Assembly (NCBI RefSeq): GCF_018413465.1
Contig: NZ_JAHCDK010000001.1
Coordinates: forward strand, 62,001-126,000
Source: Flavobacterium sp. CYK-55
Lineage (GTDB): Bacteria; Bacteroidota; Bacteroidia; Flavobacteriales; Flavobacteriaceae
Reading direction: 5' to 3'
DNA length: 64,000 nt
Of this stretch, positions 34,207-42,133 are shown in pieces (the first letter of the stretch is position 1; each line of letters begins with the position of its first letter). Position numbers and translations under genes: made by a program. The notes under the pieces are model-generated. The model ran no database searches and had not been told where the DNA came from. It worked only from the letters and a program-made list of their open reading frames with translations.

Positions 34207-35184
34207 ATGGCGAAGGTAAAATATTATTACGATTCCGAAAATCTGGCCTATCGGAAAATCAAGACCAAGAAGCGAACAAAATTCGGATATGCCGCCTTGT
34301 TTTTATTGGCTTCGGCGCTGTTTGGTTTTTTGAGTTTTGTGGTGCTTTTGAATACGCCTTTTTTTGAAACGCCCAAAGACCGTTTGCTCACGCGCGAGAT
34401 TGACAATTTTAAACTGCAATACGCCATTTTGAACAAAAAAATGGATCAGGTTGAAGAGGTTTTGGCCAATGTTGAAGACCGAGACAACCATATTTACCGC
34501 ACTTATTTTAATACCGCACCCATCTCTGAAGAACAGCGAAAAGCCGGTTTTGGTGGTGTGAATCGTTATCAAGAGTTGGAAGGTTATGACAATTCTGAGC
34601 TTGTGGTGAGCACCTCAAAACGCATGGATGTGATTGCCAAAGAGCTCGTGATTCAATCCAAATCATTGGACGAGGTTTTAAAATTGGCCAAAGAAAAAAA
34701 CAAATTGCTCGCGGCAATTCCGGCGATTCAACCCGTTAAAAATGAGCAAATGCGCCAGATGGCTTCGGGCTTTGGATACAGAACCGACCCGTTTACCAAA
34801 GTGCGCAAGTTTCATGAAGGCATGGATTTTTCGGCCAAAACCGGAACTCCGATTTATGCCACCGGCGATGGCGTGGTAGCACGGGCCGACAATACGGCTT
34901 CGGGTTACGGCAACCATATTGTTATTCGCCATGGTTATGGATATGAAACACTTTATGGGCATTTGAGTCGTTATAACTGTCGCGCCGGACAAAGTGTGAA
35001 ACGCGGCGATGTTATTGGATATGTGGGCAGCACCGGACGCTCTGAGGCTCCGCACCTGCATTACGAAGTGCATAAAGGCGGCGAAGTGGTGAATCCACTG
35101 AATTATTATTACGGAAATATTTCGGCTGCTGAATATGTAGCCATTTCAAAATTAGCTAACCAAGAAAACCAATCATTAGACTGA
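34207..35184 (+). CDS. membrane-anchored M23 (LytM) metallopeptidase
   Basis: A 325-residue cell-wall peptidase: short cytoplasmic tail, membrane helix (ALFLLASALFGFLSFVVLL, about 25-45), a coiled-coil stretch (about 60-180) and a LytM domain (190-310). The zinc ligands are in KFHEGMDFS and PHLHYEVH, with GYGNHIVIRHG and ETLYGHLSRY also typical. All catalytic residues are present. It should cut peptide cross-links in the periplasm. Its stop overlaps the start of the MerR gene by one base, so the two are translationally coupled. Confidence 0.92.
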   Translation: MAKVKYYYDSENLAYRKIKTKKRTKFGYAALFLLASALFGFLSFVVLLNTPFFETPKDRLLTREIDNFKLQYAILNKKMDQVEEVLANVEDRDNHIYRTYFNTAPISEEQRKAGFGGVNRYQELEGYDNSELVVSTSKRMDVIAKELVIQSKSLDEVLKLAKEKNKLLAAIPAIQPVKNEQMRQMASGFGYRTDPFTKVRKFHEGMDFSAKTGTPIYATGDGVVARADNTASGYGNHIVIRHGYGYETLYGHLSRYNCRAGQSVKRGDVIGYVGSTGRSEAPHLHYEVHKGGEVVNPLNYYYGNISAAEYVAISKLANQENQSLD

Positions 35185-35516
35185 TGCAAGTAGAATTATC
35201 ACCCGACAAAAGATATTTTAGTATCGGCGAACTCGCCAAAGCCTTTGATGTCAACGCTTCGTTGATTCGATTTTGGGATAAAGAATTTGACATTCTCAAA
35301 CCCAAGAAAAACGCCAAAGGAAACCGAATGTTTACCCAAGAAGACGTCAAAAATCTGCAACTGATTTATCATTTGGTCAAAGAGCGCGGATTTACCTTAG
35401 AAGGCGCCAAAACGCATTTGAAAGAAGGTCAGAAAAAGTCGCTGGACAAATATGAAATCATCAACAAACTCGAAGGAATCAAAGAGCAATTGCTCAAAAT
35501 CAAAGACGAGTTATAA
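35184..35516 (+). CDS. MerR-family regulator
   Basis: A 110-residue protein with an N-terminal MerR winged helix (YFSIGELAKAFDVNASLIRF, FWDKEFDILKPKKNAKGNRM) and a helical tail (GFTLEGAKTHLKEGQKK). There is no metal or drug-binding domain after the short coiled coil. Coupling to the peptidase gene (ATGA overlap) is conserved-looking and suggests a role in envelope or growth control, but the target is unknown. Confidence 0.85.
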   Translation: MQVELSPDKRYFSIGELAKAFDVNASLIRFWDKEFDILKPKKNAKGNRMFTQEDVKNLQLIYHLVKERGFTLEGAKTHLKEGQKKSLDKYEIINKLEGIKEQLLKIKDEL

Positions 35517-35565
35517 CCTTGAATTTTAAATTAAAACTAGATATTAAACATTAAATCGAACAAAC

Positions 35566-36147
35566 ATGAGAAAATTTTTGCCTTGGATAGTTATTGGAGG
35601 AGTCGTTGTGCTCTTATTATTTTACTATATGAACGTAAAAAACTCGGCCTTGCGCTACAACCAAGCCGTGGGTAAAGAATGGGGTAACGTAGAAACCGCT
35701 TACCAAAGACGAAATGACCTAATCGGAAATTTAGTCAACACCGTAAAAGGTGCTGCAGATTTTGAAAAAAGCACTTTGACTGCCGTGATTGAAGCGCGCG
35801 CCAAAGCCACTTCGGTAACCATTGATCCGAGCAACATTACACCGGAGCAAATGAGCCAGTTTCAACAAGCGCAAACCGGAGTTACCTCGTCATTATCAAG
35901 ATTATTGGTTTCGGTAGAACAATATCCGCAGCTTAAAGCCAACGAAAATTTCTTGAAATTACAAGATGAATTGGCCAGCACAGAAAATCAAATCTTAACA
36001 GCCAGAACGCGTTTCAACGAATCAGTTCAAGCCTACAACGGCTATGTATTGGCCATGCCGCAAAGTATGTTCTTGGGCAGTTATCCTGAGAAGCCTTACT
36101 TCAAATCAGCTGAAGGCGCTGACAAACCGGTAGAGGTTAAATTCTAA
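35566..36147 (+). CDS. LemA family protein
   Basis: A 193-residue LemA protein: N-terminal membrane helix (ILPWIVIGGVVVLLLFYYM-type segment) and a long helical bundle containing YNQAVGKEWGNVETAYQRRN, LIGNLVNTVKGAADFEKSTL, YPQLKANENFLKLQDELAST and RFNESVQAYNGYV. LemA proteins sit at the cytoplasmic membrane; exact role is unclear. Two TPM-domain genes follow at once, a common LemA-TPM module. Confidence 0.93.
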   Translation: MRKFLPWIVIGGVVVLLLFYYMNVKNSALRYNQAVGKEWGNVETAYQRRNDLIGNLVNTVKGAADFEKSTLTAVIEARAKATSVTIDPSNITPEQMSQFQQAQTGVTSSLSRLLVSVEQYPQLKANENFLKLQDELASTENQILTARTRFNESVQAYNGYVLAMPQSMFLGSYPEKPYFKSAEGADKPVEVKF

Positions 36148-36157
36148 TATAAAATCA

Positions 36158-36595
36158 ATGTCAAAAGTTGAAGATTTCTTGACCAAGTCTGAAGAAGCTG
36201 CGGTGATTGAAGCCATTCGCTTGGCTGAGACAGCAACTTCGGGCGAGATTAGAATACACATTGAAAAAACAACTTCCAAGGCGGCCTATGAGCGCGCTTT
36301 GGAAGTTTTTCACATGCTTGAGATGCATCAGACCCAGCTTAAAAACGGCGTGCTGATTTATGTAGCTGTAGAGGATCGCGCGTTTGCTATTTGCGGCGAT
36401 CAAGGCATTCACGAGATTGTTGGTGACGATTTCTGGGATAAAACCAAAGAAGTTATGGCCCATCATTTTAAAGCCGGACGTTTTATGCAAGGTTTGGTGG
36501 ATGGAATTACAATGGCCGGCGAGCAACTCAAAACGCATTTTCCGTGTGCCGAAGATGACACCAATGAATTATCCAACGAAATTTCTGTAGGCTGA
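36158..36595 (+). CDS. TPM-domain protein (cytoplasmic form)
   Basis: A 145-residue TPM (DUF477) domain without signal peptide or membrane helix: ATSGEIRIHIEKTTSKAAYE, GVLIYVAVEDRAFAICGDQG and GIHEIVGDDFWDKTKEVM. It is the short partner between LemA and a longer secreted TPM protein. Its stop overlaps the start of the next gene by one base. TPM proteins in bacteria are poorly understood; phosphatase activity has been reported for a plant member. Confidence 0.88.
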   Translation: MSKVEDFLTKSEEAAVIEAIRLAETATSGEIRIHIEKTTSKAAYERALEVFHMLEMHQTQLKNGVLIYVAVEDRAFAICGDQGIHEIVGDDFWDKTKEVMAHHFKAGRFMQGLVDGITMAGEQLKTHFPCAEDDTNELSNEISVG

Positions 36596-37398
36596 TGAAA
36601 ACAAAATTCTTATTCAAAAGCTTACTTGTTTTTGGCTTGCTATTGACCACGCATCTTTGGGCACAATTTGATATTCCTAAAAAACCCGATCTGCAAACCA
36701 GCGTGTATGATTATGCGCAGATTTTGAGCCCGGAAAACAAATCGGCCTTAGAGCAAAAACTCATACGTTATGCCGATTCAACTTCTACCCAAATTGTGGT
36801 GATTACCATTGAAAGCCTCAAAGGTGAAGACATCGGAATTCTGACTCCGAAATGGGGCCACGCATGGGGCATTGGTGGAACCCAGCAGAACGACAACGGC
36901 GTGATTATTTTGCTAGCCAAAGCAGAAAAGAAAATTTGGATTTCGGCCGGATACGGACTCGAAGACCGACTCACTGCGGGTATTGGCGGCGAGATTACGC
37001 GTAACGTGATTGTTCCCGAATTTAAAAAAGGTGATTTTTATGCTGGATTGAACAAAGGAACCGATGCCATTATTGATGTTTTTAAAGGCAAATACAAAGC
37101 CGACCCAAAACACAAAAAGCACAAGAAATCATTTCCGGTTTTGCCGATTATTATTTTTGTCATCATCTTGTTGGTGATTATTTCTAAAAGTAAAAAAGGC
37201 GGTGGCGGAAATTCCGGAGGCATCGGCGGCGGAACCAGCTTGATGGACGCCATCATTCTGAGCAGTCTGGGCCGAGGCGGTTTTGGCGGAGGAAGCTTTG
37301 GAGGTGGAAGTTCCGGTGGTGGATTTGGCGGAGGTGGCTTTGGAGGCGGTTTCGGTGGCGGCGGTTTTAGCGGCGGCGGAAGCGGCGGAAGTTGGTAA
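36595..37398 (+). CDS. TPM-domain membrane protein with Gly/Ser-rich tail
   Basis: A 267-residue protein: signal peptide (LLVFGLLLTTHLWAQ), TPM domain about 30-160 (VYDYAQILSPENKSALEQKL, TQIVVITIESLKGEDIG, KIWISAGYGLEDRLTAG), a membrane helix (VLPIIIFVIILLVIISKSK, about 180) and a glycine/serine/phenylalanine-rich tail of about 60 residues. This layout is typical of long TPM proteins next to LemA. The glycine tail may be cytoplasmic and flexible. A bidirectional terminator follows. Confidence 0.9.
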   Translation: MKTKFLFKSLLVFGLLLTTHLWAQFDIPKKPDLQTSVYDYAQILSPENKSALEQKLIRYADSTSTQIVVITIESLKGEDIGILTPKWGHAWGIGGTQQNDNGVIILLAKAEKKIWISAGYGLEDRLTAGIGGEITRNVIVPEFKKGDFYAGLNKGTDAIIDVFKGKYKADPKHKKHKKSFPVLPIIIFVIILLVIISKSKKGGGGNSGGIGGGTSLMDAIILSSLGRGGFGGGSFGGGSSGGGFGGGGFGGGFGGGGFSGGGSGGSW

Positions 37399-37414
37399 AC
37401 GCAAAATAACAAAT

Positions 37415-37445
37415 AAAAAAGCCTCTGTAAATTAGAGGCTTTTTT
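37415..37445. terminator. bidirectional terminator between the TPM and der genes
   Basis: AAAAAAGCCTC pairs with GAGGCTTTTTT around a 9-nt loop, giving a T-run in both directions. It serves the LemA-TPM transcript from the left and der from the right. Confidence 0.92.
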
Positions 37446-37447
37446 TA

Positions 37448-38758
37448 TTATTTCTCACGAATATAGATATCAATCGGAACGCCTGAGAAATCCCATTGCT
37501 CACGGATTTTATTTTCTAAAAAGCGCTTGTACGGTTCTTTTACGTATTGCGGCAGATTAGCAAAAAACACAAACTGAGGCGTTGCGGTGGGCAACTGCAT
37601 ACAGTATTTGATTTTAACGTATTTTCCTTTGAGCGCGGGCGGCGGATAGTTTTCAATAATCTTGAGCATATGCTCATTGAACTTTGACGTCGAAATTCTG
37701 TTCTTGCGGCTTTCATATACCTGAACCGTAGTTTCTAAAGCTTTGAGCAAACGCTGTTTGGTGAGTGCCGATACAAACAAAATAGGCACATCGGTAAAAG
37801 GCATGAGTTCTTGACGGATTTTCTCAGTATAATCGCGAGTGGATAAAGTATCTTTTTCAACCAAATCCCATTTGTTGACCAAAATCACAACGCCTTTGCG
37901 GTTTTTTTGTGCCAGCCAAAAAATGTTTTGATCTTGGCTTTCAAATCCGCGGGTAGCGTCAATCATCAAAATACACACATCGGCATTTTCGATGGCGCGC
38001 ACCGAACGCATCACCGAATAAAATTCTAAATCTTCTTTGACTTTGGCCTTACGGCGAATACCGGCTGTATCAACCAGATTGAACTCAAATCCAAAACGGT
38101 TGTAACGCATATCGATGGCATCGCGTGTGGTTCCGGCAATATCAGTTACCATAAAACGATCTTCGCCAATAAGCGCATTGATAAAACTTGATTTTCCGGC
38201 ATTCGGACGACCAACCACCGCAAATCGCGGAAGTTCTGTTTCTTCTTGCGTAGGCTCGGGTTGTTCCGGGAACGCAGCAATAAGCGCATCGAGCAAATCT
38301 CCAGTTCCGCTGCCCGACATTCCGGCAATGGTAAAATATTCGCCGAGACCGAGGTTGTAGAATTCTACCGCATCTTTCTCGCGCATGGCGTTATCAACTT
38401 TATTGACCACAAGTAAAACCGGCTTGGTGACTTTGCGCAACAATTTGGCAACAGTTTCATCCATAGGCGTGATGCCTTCTTCAACATCCACCAAAAACAA
38501 AATCACATCAGATTCATCAATGGCCAACTCAACTTGTTTGCGGATTTCACCTTCAAAAACATCGTCTGAACCGTGGATATAACCGCCGGTATCAATCACT
38601 GAAAAGGCTTTTCCGTTCCACTCGCTTTTGCCGTAGTTTCGGTCACGCGTAACGCCAGATACCGAATCGACAATGGCTTCACGGCGCTGGATAAGTCTGT
38701 TAAACAACGTTGATTTTCCGACGTTGGGTCTTCCGACGATGGCTACTATATTGCTCAT
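37448..38758 (-). CDS. der: ribosome-associated GTPase Der (EngA)
   Basis: A 436-residue double GTPase for 50S ribosome maturation, starting at [19 protein letters not shown]. The first G domain has [17 protein letters not shown] and NKVDN; the second has [22 protein letters not shown] and NKWDL; a KH-like domain closes the chain ([15 protein letters not shown]). An upstream start with 16 extra residues is rejected because it encodes no conserved residues. A -7 box lies just upstream. Confidence 0.96.
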   Translation of the reverse strand: MSNIVAIVGRPNVGKSTLFNRLIQRREAIVDSVSGVTRDRNYGKSEWNGKAFSVIDTGGYIHGSDDVFEGEIRKQVELAIDESDVILFLVDVEEGITPMDETVAKLLRKVTKPVLLVVNKVDNAMREKDAVEFYNLGLGEYFTIAGMSGSGTGDLLDALIAAFPEQPEPTQEETELPRFAVVGRPNAGKSSFINALIGEDRFMVTDIAGTTRDAIDMRYNRFGFEFNLVDTAGIRRKAKVKEDLEFYSVMRSVRAIENADVCILMIDATRGFESQDQNIFWLAQKNRKGVVILVNKWDLVEKDTLSTRDYTEKIRQELMPFTDVPILFVSALTKQRLLKALETTVQVYESRKNRISTSKFNEHMLKIIENYPPPALKGKYVKIKYCMQLPTATPQFVFFANLPQYVKEPYKRFLENKIREQWDFSGVPIDIYIREK

Positions 38759-38777
38759 ATTCTTGTAAAATTGGCCG

Positions 38778-38785
38778 CAAAGGTA
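38778..38785 (-). promoter_or_regulatory. -7 box of der
   Basis: TACCTTTG on the minus strand matches TAnnTTTG, 19 nt before the der start. A -33 TTG is not seen. Confidence 0.45.
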
Positions 38786-38881
38786 AACTTTAATCAGGTA
38801 AATCACTAGTAATTTGCTACATTAGCTATGAGCAAACTAATTTACAACGGCCCAAACATTAACCTTTAATTCATTACACGT

Positions 38882-39376
38882 ATGATGGATACCGCTCAAA
38901 CCATGCGTTTACGGCTTCGGTTTTATAAAGATGTTACGGCCAGCACCGAAGAATTGCGCCAAAAATTTGAAACTTTTACCGCGCAAAAATCAGAAAATTT
39001 TAAAGTTAAGATTTGTGACAACCACATTTGGATGTTTGTCTCAGGCAACAAAAAACAATATTGGTCGCCGCATTTGCATCTGGAACTTGAACCCAAAGAA
39101 AACCATACGCACATTCGCGGTTTGTTTGGCCCAGACCAGACACTTTGGACTTTGTTTATGTTTTTGCACTTTATCGTGGCCGGGATTTTTACTGTTTTTG
39201 GCGCAATGTTATACTCAAATCTGAGGTTGAAACAACCTTATAATTTGGATTTGCTCGTGATGTTTTTGATGGTGGTGGTTTGGTTTCTGTTGTATTTTAT
39301 TGCGCGACAGATTCGATTTAACGGCACCGGACAAATGGATGAACTCGAAGCCTTATTCTTGAAGATTATTGAGTGA
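38882..39376 (+). CDS. hypothetical two-helix membrane protein
   Basis: A 164-residue protein: a soluble N-terminal half (FYKDVTASTEELRQKFETFT, NHIWMFVSGNKKQYWSPHLH) followed by two membrane helices (MFLHFIVAGIFTVFGAML and LLVMFLMVVVWFLLYFIA) and a short acidic tail. I do not recognise a named domain. It stands alone, divergent from der. Confidence 0.65.
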   Translation: MMDTAQTMRLRLRFYKDVTASTEELRQKFETFTAQKSENFKVKICDNHIWMFVSGNKKQYWSPHLHLELEPKENHTHIRGLFGPDQTLWTLFMFLHFIVAGIFTVFGAMLYSNLRLKQPYNLDLLVMFLMVVVWFLLYFIARQIRFNGTGQMDELEALFLKIIE

Positions 39377-39403
39377 TTTGAAAGGCAGATGATTCATGGA
39401 ACA

Positions 39404-39563
39404 CCAGCGCGTGAAGGCGCGTGAAGGATTGAAGCGAAAAGCCCGCAGAGGGCCGAGCGTTAATAAACAATCCGGTGGATTGTTTTAGTGAGGAGCCAGG
39501 AGAAGCGCTGGCCGATGTGCGAGGACTTGCAGCGGAAAGCCTGACCCGCAGGGGCACGCCCCA
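39404..39563. ncRNA. large structured intergenic element, possible ncRNA or repeat
   Basis: A GC-rich island in AT-rich DNA with several pairings: CCAGCGC (39404-39410) with GCGCTGG (39505-39511) closing it, a perfect 9-bp hairpin AAACAATCC-GGT-GGATTGTTT (39465-39485), a perfect tandem pair of GCGCGTGAAG (39407 and 39417), and GGGGCACGCCCC near 39551-39562. It lacks an open frame of coding character and lies between two convergent genes. It could be a repeated element or a small RNA; strand is not decided. Confidence 0.4.
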
Positions 39564-39574
39564 AAAAATCTGAA

Positions 39575-40006
39575 TTATTTAAAGATGACGGTCCAAGGGC
39601 CTTGCGCATTGATTTGCAAAGTAGCGCCTTGCGGGCCGACTTGCACGGCGTGTTCTGTATGGGCTGCGTTGACGTAAAAACTGCCTGCGCCAAAGGTTTG
39701 CGCCGGTTGACCAGGAAATGAAACCGATACCGAGCCTTCAAGTACAGTGACTACTTCATCCTGCTCATGGTAATGGTTTTTGAGCGCGATGTTGGGCTGT
39801 AATTGCAAGCGCACGGCAAACGAACCTTGTTTTTTGACATCGCCATAGAGCGCGCAAAATTGGGTTCCGGGTGGTAAATTAGGGACATTGCCTACCCAGG
39901 GCATTTGTTCGGGCGTATATTGAACACAGCCTTCGGGCAAGGTTTTGCTTTGCGAGAAAATGCTTTGGCTGAGCATGAACAACAAAACGAGCGTTCCTTT
40001 TTTCAT
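39575..40006 (-). CDS. secreted small cupin
   Basis: A 143-residue protein starting at MKKGTLVLLFMLSQSIFSQ (signal peptide). The single cupin fold has LKNHYHEQDEVVTVLEGSVS and GAGSFYVNAAHTEHAV with the two-histidine plus glutamate metal set and a later histidine. It would sit in the periplasm or outside. It follows era by 4 nt, so is co-transcribed with it, though a functional link is not obvious. Substrate unknown. Confidence 0.82.
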   Translation of the reverse strand: MKKGTLVLLFMLSQSIFSQSKTLPEGCVQYTPEQMPWVGNVPNLPPGTQFCALYGDVKKQGSFAVRLQLQPNIALKNHYHEQDEVVTVLEGSVSVSFPGQPAQTFGAGSFYVNAAHTEHAVQVGPQGATLQINAQGPWTVIFK

Positions 40007-40010
40007 GACC

Positions 40011-40895
40011 TTATTGTGGATTATAACCAAATCGTTTGAGTTGGTTGGCATTGGATCGCCAATCTTTGTTGACTTTGACGTATAGTTCTATGTGAATTTG
40101 TTTGCCAAAGAATTTTTCAAGATCGGCGCGCGCTTGCATTCCGACGCGTTTGAGCGCCTCACCTTTGTGTCCGATAATAATGCCTTTTTGGGTGTCGCGC
40201 TCAACCATAATCACCGAGCGAATGCGGATGATGCGTTCGTCTTCAATAAATTCTTCGGTCATGACCTCGACGGCATAAGGAATTTCTTTGTTGTAGTTGA
40301 GCAGGATTTTCTCGCGGATGTTTTCGTTGACAAAGAATCGCTCGGGTTTATCGGTAAGTGTGTCTTTTGGATAATACGGCGGTGACTCGGGCAAAAGCGC
40401 TAAGATGCGATTGAAGACTTCGGTGACGTTGAAGTTTTGCAAAGCTGAAATGGGATAAATCTCGGCATTGGGCACTTGGGCCGCCCAAAGCGCAACTTGT
40501 TCTTCCAACTTTTCTTGGTTGGACGTGTCGATTTTGTTGATGAGCAACAATACCGGCACTTTGGAATGAACAATTTTATTAAAAAACGCTTCGTCTTTGA
40601 GTTGTTGTTCGCCAATTTCAACCATATAGATGAGTACATCGGCATCTTCAAAAGCACTTTTGACAAACTGCATCATTGAGGCTTGCATTTCATAGGCCGG
40701 TTTGATGATGCCCGGCGTATCTGATAAAACCATCTGAAAATCATCGCCATTGACAATGCCTAAAATGCGGTGTCGAGTGGTTTGCGCTTTGGAAGTAATA
40801 ATCGAAAGTCGCTCGCCCACAAAAGCATTCATGAGGGTTGATTTGCCGACGTTGGGGTTACCGATAATATTGACGAAGCCTGCTTTGTGTGTCAT
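40011..40895 (-). CDS. era: 16S rRNA-binding GTPase Era
   Basis: A 294-residue GTPase for 30S assembly. G1 is [16 protein letters not shown]3 is SDTPGIIKPAYEMQ, G4 is LINKIDTSN and the KH domain has GIIIGHKGEALKRVGMQA. Length is normal. It is transcribed toward the small cupin and is preceded by the initiator-tRNA terminator. Confidence 0.96.
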   Translation of the reverse strand: MTHKAGFVNIIGNPNVGKSTLMNAFVGERLSIITSKAQTTRHRILGIVNGDDFQMVLSDTPGIIKPAYEMQASMMQFVKSAFEDADVLIYMVEIGEQQLKDEAFFNKIVHSKVPVLLLINKIDTSNQEKLEEQVALWAAQVPNAEIYPISALQNFNVTEVFNRILALLPESPPYYPKDTLTDKPERFFVNENIREKILLNYNKEIPYAVEVMTEEFIEDERIIRIRSVIMVERDTQKGIIIGHKGEALKRVGMQARADLEKFFGKQIHIELYVKVNKDWRSNANQLKRFGYNPQ

Positions 40896-40904
40896 ATTGA
40901 GAAA

Positions 40905-40934
40905 TAAAAAAAGGCTCCCTTTTGAGGAGCCTTT
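40905..40934 (-). terminator. terminator of the initiator tRNA gene
   Basis: AAAGGCTCC (40910-40918) pairs with GGAGCCTTT (40926-40934), followed on the minus strand by a T-run. It separates the tRNA from era. Confidence 0.9.
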
Positions 40935-40946
40935 CGGGTTGCTTAG

Positions 40947-41019
40947 TAGCGGGAACAGGACTCGAACCTGTGACCTTCGGGTTATGAGCCCGACGAGCTG
41001 CCTACTGCTCTATCCCGCG
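40947..41019 (-). tRNA. initiator tRNA-fMet (anticodon CAT)
   Basis: A 73-nt cloverleaf on the minus strand: 5-prime CGCGGGA, D-stem GAGC/GCTC, anticodon stem TCGGG/CCCGA with loop CTCATAA, T-arm ACAGG TTCGAGT CCTGT and 3-prime TCCCGCT plus A73. Three G-C pairs in the anticodon stem and no 1-72 pair (C1 facing U72) mark it as the initiator type. CCA is not encoded. Confidence 0.94.
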
Positions 41020-41031
41020 CTGTTTCGAGGG

Positions 41032-41061
41032 CAAATATACGACGAATATTGATAAACACAA
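41032..41061 (-). promoter_or_regulatory. promoter of the initiator tRNA
   Basis: TTG (41061-41059), 19-nt spacer and TATATTTG (41039-41032) on the minus strand form a full Bacteroidetes promoter. It ends 12 nt before the tRNA. Confidence 0.7.
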
Positions 41062-41106
41062 GGTTTTTTAAAAAAATAATCAAATCAATTTTGTTTTGAT
41101 GTATAT

Positions 41107-41136
41107 AAAAACGAAAAGCCGCCTAACCCAGGCGGC
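41107..41136 (-). terminator. terminator of the LRR genes
   Basis: GCCGCC (41118-41123) pairs with GGCGGC (41131-41136), followed on the minus strand by TTTTCGTTTTT. It lies about 75 nt after the stop of the second LRR gene. Confidence 0.85.
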
Positions 41137-41211
41137 ATTTCAACCCATTCAATTTAATTTAAAACAATGATTAACTATTAATTATGAAAAAAACTATTTA
41201 TTCTGTAAAAA

Positions 41212-42063
41212 TTATTCTTCGTTGGTCAGTGCCGAATTTTTATCGGTCACCGGTAAATTCATAGCCAGACCTTCTTGATTGATCATCGTCATATTGAGCG
41301 CATCCAAGTCAGAAAGGTTTTTTGAAACCGGACCCGAGAAGGCGTTATAAGAAATATTCATCTCTTTTAAATGATTTAACTTTTCAAGTGAAAATGGAAT
41401 TTGGCCTTGTAAATTATTGTCAAACAAACTAAACACTTCAAGGTTGGTTAGGTTAGCTACTTTTTTGTCAAGTTTGCCTGAAAATTTGTTACTGTTGAGT
41501 AAAAGCACTTTCAAAGAAGTCATCTCAAACAAAGCAACCGGTAATTCACCTTCAAATTCGTTGTTGTAAAGTGACAGTTTTTTAAGTTGTTTTAAGTTGC
41601 CCAACTGATTCGGAAGTGCTCCTGAGAATTGATTCATAAACAACTCTATTGATTGAAGCTTCGTCATATCGCCTAAAGCCACCGGCAATGAGCCAGACAT
41701 CAAGTTGAATGAAAGATTCAATATCTTTAGTTCTTTGAGATTTCCGATGCTTGCTGGAATAGCGCCCCAGATGCGATTTCTGGTGAGCTTAAGCTTCTGA
41801 AGATTAACCAAATTCCCAATTTCTGCAGGAAGTTGTCCGGTAAGGTTGTTGTTGGATAAATCAAGTGCAATCACTTTATCACCATTCATTTTAACACCAA
41901 ACCATTTATTGACCGGAGCATTGAGATCCCATTTGTTTTTCCATTGGGTGCCATTGGTTGAAATGTAGAGCTTTACCAAGGCATCTTTTTCGGCCATCGA
42001 AATTCCTGCGAGCATTGGTAAGGTAACCATCAGCATCAGCAGCGCTGTAGTAATTCTTTTCAT
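41212..42063 (-). CDS. secreted leucine-rich repeat protein (second of pair)
   Basis: A 283-residue exported LRR protein: signal peptide (ALLMLMVTLPMLAG), an N-terminal cap with NGTQWKNKWDLNAPVNKWFG and about eight plant-type LRR units of 23-24 residues (LDLSNNNLTGQLPAEIGNL, LNLSFNLMSGSLPVALGDM, LSLYNNEFEGELPVALFEM). The NGTxWxxxWD cap is typical of bacterial plant-like LRR proteins. There is no sorting domain. It has the same length as its upstream neighbour and roughly half identical residues, so it is a tandem duplicate. Confidence 0.86.
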   Translation of the reverse strand: MKRITTALLMLMVTLPMLAGISMAEKDALVKLYISTNGTQWKNKWDLNAPVNKWFGVKMNGDKVIALDLSNNNLTGQLPAEIGNLVNLQKLKLTRNRIWGAIPASIGNLKELKILNLSFNLMSGSLPVALGDMTKLQSIELFMNQFSGALPNQLGNLKQLKKLSLYNNEFEGELPVALFEMTSLKVLLLNSNKFSGKLDKKVANLTNLEVFSLFDNNLQGQIPFSLEKLNHLKEMNISYNAFSGPVSKNLSDLDALNMTMINQEGLAMNLPVTDKNSALTNEE

Positions 42064-42133
42064 CTTAGGGAGATTTTGTTTGTTTTAAGTTGGTAGTAGT
42101 AGTATTTTTTTTGGGAAAAAAGGGTGTCTATTT

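Noticed and set aside
37038..37412. Proline-rich reading frames opposite the TPM glycine tail
   Set aside because: These are the antisense of the Gly/Ser-rich coding tail and have no independent support.
39404..39563. Terminator reading of the GGGGCACGCCCC hairpin
   Set aside because: It is followed by A on the plus strand and preceded, not followed, by T on the minus strand.
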